From Trachythela sp. YZ-2020 (lineage: Eukaryota > Cnidaria > Anthozoa > Malacalcyonacea > Clavulariidae), in NCBI GenBank assembly GCA_016169945.1, contig JADLSH010000388.1, forward strand, positions 2,328,001 through 2,392,000: a DNA stretch of 64,000 bases. Reading direction: 5' to 3'. Positions 55,601-64,000 of the stretch are shown here, piece after piece. Under the pieces are notes generated by a model that saw nothing but the letters and a program-made list of their open reading frames with translations, was not told the origin of the DNA and searched no databases. Each line of letters opens with the position of its first letter. Position 1 is the first letter of the stretch. The translations under genes and the position numbers were made by a program.

Positions 55601-58600
55601 AACATCGCTCACCTCCACAGACAATGAAGACAAAACGTCATGCGGCAACTGAAGGTACATTTGAGCCTGAGTTTTCACAGCTTTTGGATAAAAACAGCAG
55701 CCTGCATGCTCCAAATGAAACGTGGCAGATTCGTGATCTGGCTCTTGATTGGTAAATCTTCCCATCTCGTTCAATTCCGCTAACACGAAGTGAATCTAAG
55801 GGAAAATGAAATTGCATAATAAGAGAAGCGGAAGCATCGGGATAATTTTACAATGTTGAAATACTGCAGCAATTAAAGGTACGTTTAAACGCTGTGATTT
55901 GTCGGGCCGATTTTAGGTTTTGCTCAATGTTACTGACGAATATTTTCAGTTGGTGATGTTGTCAGATGACGTTTACCACGTATTTTTCAAATATCATTAA
56001 CGTGCATCTGAAATCGACCCGACAAATCGCAGTGTGTAAACCTGTACCTTAAAGGTCAACACAAAAATAGCAAACATTTCTCTCGTTATCAGGTTTCTAT
56101 TTATACACCAATAATCTATCAAATACGTTGCTCTGTTATACATTTTTGCTGGTACAATGTAGTATATCATGTAGCAAAGTTAAAATTAACACAGCAAAAT
56201 AAGATAGGCAAGCAAGCAAAAACTCAACTACGAAATCAACAAAGTTTTAATGGTAAAATTATTTGTTCTACCATACAGAATACCAAGATCGTGAAGTTCA
56301 CTATTCTGTCAGACATTTCGACATAGCGTAAATTTCCACCCCTGAATCAATGATGAAAACAGTTGGCATCAATTGCTCACTCCCTTAAAGCTACGTTTAC
56401 ACGCTGCGATTTGTCGGGCCGATTTGAGATGCACGTTAATGATATTTGAAAAATACGTGGCAAACGTCATCTGACATCATCACCAACTGAAAATATTCGT
56501 CATTAACATTCAGCAAAACCTAAAATCGGCCCGACAAATCGCAGCGTGTAGACGTGGCCTTAAGGTGCGTTTACACACAGCGATTTGTTGGACCGATTTT
56601 AGGTTTTGCTGGATGATAATGACGAATATTTTCGATTGATGAAGTCGACTGATGACGTTTGCAACGTATTTTTCAAATATCATCAACCTGCATCTGAAAT
56701 CGAGGTTGACCATCGTGTGGTTAGAGGTATAAATGGTGTGTAAAAAAACAGAATACTACTTTTAAGCAGGGATGGATCCAGCTTGATTTGATAGGGGGGG
56801 GTGCTAAGCGGGCTTTGGTCATGAAGCAGGGCGTGGTCGGCAACCGAGGAAGTGTGAATCACCACTGAGGACCTCCTACAAGGTCAAGGGAGTTATCTTG
56901 TCAGAATTTTTTTTAAATAAGATGGCCTAGATCGTCAAAAACGCCCATTAATGTCCCGATATTATATTTTTGTTTGATAAATGCCCTGTCAAATCCAAAA
57001 TTTGGATTTTACATGGGAATTGGCACCCCTCCTGCACCCCATTGGCCAAGGCTAGGAGAGGTGCGCACCCCCCTGCACCCCCCAGTAAATCCATTCCTGC
57101 TTTTAAGCATACACATTACTTAAAGAAAACTTGTTCTTATAAATTGACTTTGGTTTTAATATAGACCTCGCTGTAACTTACCTCTCCGAGAACAGATTGA
57201 TTTTGAGAAAGTTTTCGTAGAAGTTTGGTCATTGCCAGAGTCTCAATTGATACCGATGTTGACCTGTGAGAGTACGCTCCTGAACCAAAGAAATAGTTAT
57301 CACCAACGCTTCTATCATCCTGAAATGATAATACAAACGTTGAAACAGAATATATATAATACTAAATTATATAAATTTATGCATCTTGCTCGACGTAACA
57401 CAACTTGAAGATTTCTGTCAATGGAAATTACAAGCGAAAACTATATACATATTTCAGATCAAACCAGGCGCAGTCGCGAAAAATTCAACTATAGACACTC
57501 TACAGGGTAAATCACCCTGTTTATCGGGACTTAGTGTAATTCCTTCGATATCTGTATTTCTTATGATCTTATGATCATAAGACAGACATATAAGATATTA
57601 AATTACAAGATGTTTTTTCTGCATCTCACTCGATTCAAATTGATGTAGAAGGTTTAGAAGGCTAGTTAAGGATTGAAATTGATGCAGAGCGCTGCACCGG
57701 AATCGCAGGGTCGCAAATTCAATTCCTGTCGGAGGACTTAAGGTATACGTTCACACACAGCGATTTGTCGGGCCGATTTCAGATGCACGTTAATGATATT
57801 TGAAAAATACGTGGCAAACGTCATCTGGTGTCATCATCAACTGAAAATATTCGTCATTAACATTCAGCAAAACCTAAAATCGGTGTGAACGTACCTTTAG
57901 AGTTGCATTTTTCGCAGCCGTTCTCGTTCAGGTCTAAAATATTGTATATAATATTTCACTCGAAATATCCATCCACCTAAACCTCCCATATAAGATATTA
58001 TCTTTACATCTTATGTGGGATTTGAACTCGGGAAAATTATATTAGATGACGAGCTGAGAAATTGCTTGACCGCCGCTAGACTGACTTGACCTCGTAATGA
58101 ACTCAGTTTGCAGAGCCCTGGACGCATGTTCAATTCTCACCGGGGTCAGCAGCCAGTCGGAGTAGCTTAATAACTGTGTAATGTAACAAAATAATTTTAT
58201 GCGTTTGCAACACATACCCCACTACTGTCGCCAAAATTTGAAGAAGATTCTGACGAGTCGCTCATGGAATCCGACTCGATCAATGACGCAGATAGAGGGG
58301 GCGAATGGGGTGAATCAGGGGTAATAGGGGAATATGGTGAGGATGGCGAGCATGGAGGAGAGGATAACGGGGGATCATCAGTGGCAGAGACTGAGAGACA
58401 AGCGATATCTTTACTCAACGTAAGAGAGTTTGTCAAGAGTTGTGCTTGGTTTTCTATTCTCTTCATTTCGAGATCGCTCAAGTCGAATGGTGATAGACCC
58501 ATTGATTCACATATTCTAAATTAGAAAGAGCATGTCCTTGTTAATAAATTTTACTATTACCATACCTGCATACCATACCTGCATACCATACCATACCATA

Positions 58601-61600
58601 CCATACCATACCATACCATACCAAAGCATACCATACCATACCATACCATACCAATTACCATACCATACCATACCATACCATATCATACCACATCATACCA
58701 AACCAAACCAAACCATACCACACCATACCATACTATTATTTTAACTTTCTAACTACTCAACAACTCAACAAAGCATTGATATAAATGGTCGATATACTTA
58801 CTTATTACAACGATATACCATATCATACCATACCACACCATCCACACAACACCACACCATAGCATACCATACCATACCACACCACACCACACCACACCAC
58901 ACCAAACCACACCACACCATACCATACCATACCATACCATACCATACCATACCATACCATACCATACCATACCATACCAAAGCATACCAAAGCATACCAA
59001 ACCACACCAAACCATACCATACCACACCACACCACACACCAAACCACACCACACCAAACCACACCACACCACACCACACCACACCATACCATACCATACC
59101 ATACCATACCATACCATACCATACCATACCATACCATACCATACCATACCATACCATACCATACCAAAGCATACCAAACCACACCAAACCATACCATACC
59201 ATACCACACCACACCACACCACACCACACCACACCATACCATACCATATCATACCACATCATACCAAACCAAACCATACCACACCATACCATACTATTAT
59301 TTTAACTTTCTAACTACTCAACAACTCAACAAAGCATTGATATAAATGGTCGATATACTTACTTATTACAACGATGTGAATTGAAAAACAGCGCCATTCC
59401 TTTCATCCCAAGATTAGCATCTCCATATTCCTTCAGATTTGTGCTGTGAACTTGAGGGTCTGTATACAGATCACCCACACCTGGACACATGAATAAATAT
59501 AATGTACAGAATTATAACTGGTAAATATACATTCTATAACAGTATATTATGGTGCAACAAAATGTTTGCGGATACAAAATCGAATCCGGATACGTCAGTG
59601 GACGGGGCTTAATCAGTGGCGGATACTTCGCGAAATATTGGGTGTGCGAACTTAGGTTGCCAATATATAACCACCCTTTTGTTGCTGCAAATTTCAGTTC
59701 TTAAAACCTTTTTGGCTTAAATTTAATGCAAATTTAGTTAAATAATAGCCTATCAAGGCTTTCGTGGTTGTAAAATCATTGATACAGCTTTGTTACTCAG
59801 CTATCATTCAAAGGCTTTGAGAAATTATTGGGGGGTGGCGGTCGCCCCCCCTGCCCCCACTGGGCTTAATTCATCTTATAAATTTATGATACAACTAAAA
59901 ACTATACCTTGTATATCAACGACCATATGTTTGTGATTGGATCGTTCAAACGTAAAGTGACTAAATGCCTAAAAAAATCATGAATACTTCAGGGCCATTC
60001 TCAGTACGGATCGAGCTTTTCTAGCAAGTCCAATTTGTGCTGATATGTCTCGCAAAATGTCTGCCCGACGTCCTGGGGCAGCTACAATTTCTGTTGGGCA
60101 ACCAAAATTTCCACCTCTTGGCACCCTCCACCCCCCCCCCTTCTACACCACTGTCGAATAGCATTATGCAACGATACAAAACTTAGGTGGTTTACACTAT
60201 ACTGGATAGCTTTTTGAAACGGCCCAAAAATCTATCCGACCATCAGATGGACGACCTGTCTCTAGTGAAATCAGGCCACATTAAAAACACGTGAAACGTT
60301 TCTTCGGAACAACTCACTTGTGGTGTGGCACGTAACGTGTCGTCGAGGTGAATGTAGCCCGAATTCGAGTTATACTTGATGTATTTTCCTTCAATAAAAT
60401 GTTCGATATGAAACAACGGCGAACCTTCTCTGTTTTTCATTTCCAAAACAGAAATTTGAAGAATGTCAACCTATAAAAGAAATGAAAATTATAACTTACT
60501 ATTATTAAAGTTCGAAGTACGCTATAAAACTGGCAAGTTTTGTCTATCTCTCTAATGACTCTCTCTACTAAGATGCAATTCATGCATGCCAGCCTATTAC
60601 TGGGGCATAAAACAGTATGGGCAATTTGAAAAATTGGCTAATCTAATATACAACATTTTCTAACCATCAAAAATCTTCCCCCAAAGTGGATGAAATGGTG
60701 TTTCAGAGATTCTGCATTCATTTTCTGGGGAGCATGCCCCCATACCCCCCTTGTGGCCGCATGCCGTCAGCACTCAATACCTGTGCATTTCTGCTAACGG
60801 CATGAGAGCCCCGATAAACCTTTTTGGTTGTTGTCAGCCCCTTTACGTTATGTCCTGAACACGCCCTTAGACCCAAGTTACACCCCTGGTTGTCCAGCTG
60901 TTTTGTGTCACAGACACCTTAATTGGACGGCCATTTATAAAGACAGCTTGTGCAGGGCTGGTTATCACAGACTGGATATGGTAAAGTCTTCATTGTCAGA
61001 TTTGATATATTATATGAAAGTCATCTTGGCACTTTAGTACTGTTTTAGGTATAAAGTGTCTATATTATAAGCCCATCTAATCCTTACTGTAATCTTAATC
61101 TTCTTCTTAATTTTAATCGTAATCTTAATCATAAACTAACACTGCCAATGAAGTGTAGCAAAGTTATTATGACATCATTTCAGGATGTTCGTATGCATAG
61201 TCGCCCTGGCATTGTACGTATTACCTTCTTAGGTGGAAAATGTCTGTTGTATTCCTCTCCCCAGAGTTTGGCATCCATTTGTAAAACAACATCACTAAAA
61301 TATGTCTCTCTAGGGACTTCAATTATATAACTTTTTGCAACGTGATTTCCCGCGTGTTTCCAACTTCTTGTTTTCGTGAAATTTGATAACTTTTTTCTGT
61401 TGGAAAGAATATGATGTTTTGATGCGCATGTATAAAACCGCGCATGTGTGCCGACCCCCCTAGCTCTTCAGGTTCCCATCCAATGGCTAAACATGTATGA
61501 TGGCAGATGCGGTTAGCATGCTGCCGCTTACCTCTGAGTTAAGCCGGCTATACAGCAGGTCGAGGGCACAGATTTACTCAGGTTGGGTAACGTCAGTGTG

Positions 61601-63847
61601 CTTGATAAACTCATGTAAGTTGAGATTGGTTGGTTCTCTCCTGTGCTTCGAGGGTTTTTCTCCGGGTACTCCGGTTTTCCTCCCTCACTAAAATCTAACC
61701 CTTAGACACTAACCACTAACTAACCCTCAGGAACCTTTGTCAAATGGGTTGCAAAACCTGCCTGAAGGCCTTCCGTCCACCTCAGAGTGGTAAACACAAA
61801 AATAAAAACCTTGCCACTGCCTTACAAGCAGTTCTAAATTTTTCTTAGGATGACCCCTGTTCAATGTAGTTATAAAAAACTAGTTATGTTTGGCACACTT
61901 TGCCATTCTAAATTTAAATCTTTATATAAGATACTTACAACCGAAAACACTTTCGCATTGCTCCTCTATCAAAAGACTAAAATACAAGATAAAATGTACA
62001 TAACATATGTAAATAATCTGACTTGGTGGAGTTAATGGACATTAAAGGCCAAGGCCAATTAGTGCAAGTATAATTTATACATGAATACTTGATCTAATTT
62101 GCTGGCAGAGGTGTGCAGTCTCCGAGTGCACCACTGAATGAGGTGTGGAAATAGCCTCGACAGCATCCAGGGGCTGAATTTTGAAAAATATTTTCTTTTT
62201 GTTTGATAATTTTGGGCTTTCTAAATCCAAAACCTGCACCTCCTTGTTCAAAGCTAGGGGAGTATCCCTTCCACTCCCACCCACCCACCCCAGTAAATTC
62301 ATGATCCTGTGCAAAGCCATATGGTGTAACAAAGTAAAATATGGGCCTCATTGTTGATAATTGTTAGCCATTTGATCCAAAATGCAAGACAAAAAAAACA
62401 GTTGTTAAAGCATCCCACCTCTTGTTCCATGCGAACGTGAACCTCGTCTTTGACCCATGTTTTCTTTCGAGCGTTATAACGATGACGTATGGCAACTTGA
62501 TCAGGAAAGTTCTCGTCAATATGAAATTTCTGCCATGGATCAGACAGATGTTTCGTTTGCTGAGCGGCTTTCTTCCAGTGGTCATGCAATGCGGCGTGTT
62601 TACCATTGTGATGACGAGCATCGCCATTAGATGGGATTGGCATTCCTTAGAATGAAAATGTATGTTTATATACCCAATGCTACCATATTCCAGGCCTTAA
62701 AATATCGGTCGGTCACAGACATTGTCCGACCCATTCGTGAAATTGCCCGACCAAGAAAGAAACGCGCCAGACATTCTGTCTGACCGAAGGAAAATTGAGG
62801 TTTACCGTTTGTCCGACCAAACTGTATCGACCAAACTTTGTCCGACGTAAATTTACCCCGTAAATGTTTATCAGAGCTGTTATGTGGTCCGCTAAGCATG
62901 ACAGTGGAGCCGGGTATTCGTTTGACCAGTCGCATTGTAAGTCAATCAACGCAAGTTTACTTGCGATGACTTGCGTTCTCGGACGTTTGATCGGGCCTTA
63001 AAGTATCAATGCATAACTGCCCAACATTTAGCGTCAGTATATGATTTTAAAAGAATAGATTTTCGCGCCAAACTAAACATAAGGCCATCTGACATAATTA
63101 TAAAAATGTCCGACCCATTCTGAAAGACACCAGACATTTTGACCGACGGCACTGCTGACCGATATTTTATGGCCTGCCATATTCACATTTTGAACAAATT
63201 ATTTACTGTAAAATATATCATTTCTAAAACAAAGGGCCTTTTCTTGTTGAATTTTTAAGGTAGTTTAATCCTTAAGACCCACAGCTTATATTATTAAGGT
63301 ACGTTTACACGCTGCGATTTGTTGGACCGATTTTAAGTTTTGCTGAATGTATATATAATGACAAATATTTTCAGTTGATGATGACAGATGATGCTTGCCA
63401 CATATTTTTCAAATATCATTTATAATGTGCATCTGAAATCGGCTCGACAAATTGCAGGGTGCAAACATAACACTAATGGAGGTGCAGATTTGCAATGGCT
63501 AATGCATTGCATGATTGCATGTCTCTGTGATCTACTTTGAGGTCGTGCAGTCAACAACCCCTCTTTGTTTACATCGCCAAAAAGTTCCGAAATAACCCGG
63601 CAAAAATTACATTTGGAGTTTACACATTTAAACTTCATACAAAATAATTTTAATATAATACTAAAATTATACCTACTAATTTACGCTTGGAAACATGCAG
63701 TGAGCTTGGTAAGTTTATAAAACAGGGAATTATTAACGCAATTACAAAACAAATATATTAAATAGTCAAAGACAAAAGCAAAAGCTACGTGTAGATATTT
63801 ATAGCTATAAAAAGCTCACCATTGTTTACTTCTTTTTCCGCCTCCAT
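52604..63847 (-). CDS. EEF2K: Eukaryotic elongation factor 2 kinase (eEF2K), complete, 610 aa, 12 exons
   Basis: This alpha-kinase phosphorylates eEF2 and slows elongation when Ca2+/calmodulin rises. Exons (minus): 63820-63847, 62419-62645, 61939-61976, 61225-61396, 60318-60470, 59908-59968, 59363-59480, 58218-58515, 57182-57319, 55613-55795, 54225-54349, 52604-52895; total 1833 nt, all phases match. Calmodulin-binding segment with Trp33 (HWKKAAQQTKHLSDPW), nucleotide-loop RGAMRKCFR (89-97), catalytic Lys119 in GNHVAKSY, KPLFHLEHY-like PLFHIEHFIEGKYIKYNSNS, VVDIQGVGDLYTDP, and zinc ligands His238, His262, Cys264, Cys268. A short Ser-Pro-rich linker (about 295-360) replaces the longer human regulatory loop. 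Four or so SEL1-like helical repeats follow, ending in the conserved MKGKLANKYFALAEEVWGEL that recruits eEF2. Human eEF2K is 725 aa; the linker explains most of the difference. Confidence 0.96.
52970..53400 (-). pseudogene. LINE ORF2 3' end fragment with (CATA)n tail
   Basis: Minus-strand reading SLIESRLTQANYNLRNSNTD, ALPKPRREFLKKSFKYSGAK and LWNRLSRDAKEAQS is the common C-terminus of CR1/L2-like reverse transcriptases. It is followed by AATAAAG and a (CATA)n tail near 52970. 5'-truncated and dead. It lies in the last eEF2K intron, in the same orientation as that gene. Confidence 0.85.
55134..55603. mobile_element. MITE with ACTGATCTGA ends, copy 2, next to an eEF2K splice donor
   Basis: It begins cactgatctgaatactagaa and ends ccttgttttcagatcagtgg. 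The interior shares gaagccagaatatttttaat and caccaatatggccgccattg with 49868-50184 and holds an extra stretch at 55211-55380. Its end lies only about 10 bp from the donor GT of the exon at 55613-55795. Confidence 0.88.
55874..56052. mobile_element. MITE family 'GCGATTTGTCGGGCC', copy 3
   Basis: Ends ttaaaggtacgtttaaacgc and gtgtaaacctgtaccttaaa; arms as in copy 1. It lies in an eEF2K intron. Confidence 0.9.
56385..56703. mobile_element. Two GCGATTTGTCGGGCC MITEs side by side (copies 4 and 5)
   Basis: Copy 4 (56385-56563) is complete, with ends taaagctacgtttacacgct and gtgtagacgtggccttaag. Copy 5 (from 56562) starts immediately after it as aaggtgcgtttacacacagc and breaks off near 56703 after gcatctgaaatcga. 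They share the border TTAA, so one inserted into the target duplication of the other or they arose together. Confidence 0.88.
57684..57990 (+). mobile_element. SINE family 1 interrupted by MITE copy 6
   Basis: The SINE head gagcgctgcaccggaatcgc and B-box region ttcaattcctgtcgg end at 57737. MITE copy 6 occupies 57738-57900 (ends aaggtatacgttcacacaca and ggtgtgaacgtaccttta). The SINE body then resumes: agagttgcatttttcgcagc and aggtctaaaatattgtata. Order of events: SINE first, then MITE. Confidence 0.9.
58560..59292. repeat. (ATACC)n satellite filling an eEF2K intron
   Basis: Nearly pure ATACC, ACACC and AAACC pentamers (58565-58735 and 58815-59292), split by a copy of the adjacent exon/intron border (58736-58815). 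The block makes long open frames on the minus strand ([14 protein letters not shown]) that are not genes. The intron between eEF2K exons 7 and 8 (58516-59362) is almost wholly this array. Confidence 0.95.
58675..59376. repeat. 561-bp tandem duplication including an exon end and splice donor
   Basis: The block at about 58675-58815 (…actattattttaactttcta, ggtcgatatacttacttatt, acaacgat) is repeated at about 59240-59376, where it runs on into the real exon 7. The copy carries the donor (acttac at 58796-58801, minus-strand gtaagt) and 14 bp of exon, then turns into satellite. Confidence 0.93.
61497..61835 (+). mobile_element. tRNA-derived SINE, family 2, second copy
   Basis: The body word gtttttctccgggtactccg and cctccctcactaaaatc match the copy at 6498-6860. 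The head (atggcagatgcggttagcat, cctctgagttaagccgg) is diverged. It lies in an eEF2K intron. Confidence 0.65.
62690..63180. mobile_element. Element made of TGTCCGACC words
   Basis: Ends aggccttaaaatatcggtcg and ctgaccgatattttatggcct are inverted. The interior repeats tgtccgacc, cccgaccaa, cagacattctg and gtccgaccaaac. It lies in the first eEF2K intron (62646-63819). The minus-strand open frames there are shadows. Confidence 0.8.
63294..63472. mobile_element. MITE family 'GCGATTTGTCGGGCC', copy 7 (diverged)
   Basis: Starts ttaaggtacgtttacacgct and contains cgatttgttggaccg and gcatctgaaatcggctcgac. The right end is decayed (ggtgcaaacataacac). It lies in the first eEF2K intron. Confidence 0.85.
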
Positions 63848-64000
63848 TCCAAAATGATATACGTTTAGTAAATATTTTCCAAAATATTTGATATTTACTG
63901 TAGATATCTGTTTCAGTTCGTCTGAAACGCCTGCTTTTTTGAGAAATATTTCTCGACAGATTATTGTATCGGAAACCAGTCAACCAGACAAAAGGCCCGT

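Noticed and set aside
58749..59292. Long minus-strand frames of 139-167 residues rich in Trp, Tyr, Gly and Met
   Set aside because: They are translations of the ATACC satellite; every frame is open because of the pentamer, and the region is an eEF2K intron.

Overview
This is nuclear DNA from an invertebrate animal. Genes are split by short introns with GT/AG ends, the DNA is AT-rich, and small foldback transposons, tRNA-derived SINEs and simple satellites are dense. The mix of genes, the intron-rich conserved genes and the style of repeats suggest a cnidarian, probably an anthozoan, but the sequence alone does not prove the species.

Layout. (1) 366-7749, minus: the first 11 coding exons found of TSC2 (tuberin), running off the left edge. 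(2) 8257-9887, plus: a three-exon twin CX9C mitochondrial-type protein, head-to-head with TSC2. (3) 9.9-24.5 kb: transposon-rich DNA with a 4.65 kb non-LTR retrotransposon (12306-16958) that landed inside an older foldback element, then an MFSD6-like transporter exon (19014-20211, minus). (4) 24.5-39.2 kb: four intronless otopetrin-family (proton channel) genes forming a large inverted duplication. Two different otopetrins, A and B, sit head-to-head, and the pair is repeated in mirror image: A1(-) B1(+), spacer, B2(-) A2(+). A1 carries a 17-bp deletion that shifts its frame. (5) 39490-43764, minus: MRPL58/ICT1 (GGQ peptidyl-tRNA hydrolase), six exons. (6) 44346-52060, plus: a TSSK4-like testis-specific kinase, head-to-head with MRPL58. 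(7) 52604-63847, minus: a complete eEF2 kinase gene, 12 exons and 610 codons, with every splice phase consistent.

How the genes relate: TSC2 and eEF2K are both regulators of the mTOR/translation axis, and MRPL58 serves mitochondrial translation, but nothing shows they are co-regulated. TSC2/CX9C and MRPL58/TSSK are close divergent pairs (about 0.5-0.6 kb between start codons), so shared promoters are likely. Many mobile elements are nested in one another and give a relative insertion order. Exons were assigned by reading the translated sequence against remembered family motifs and requiring matching splice phases; no alignment or transcript was available.
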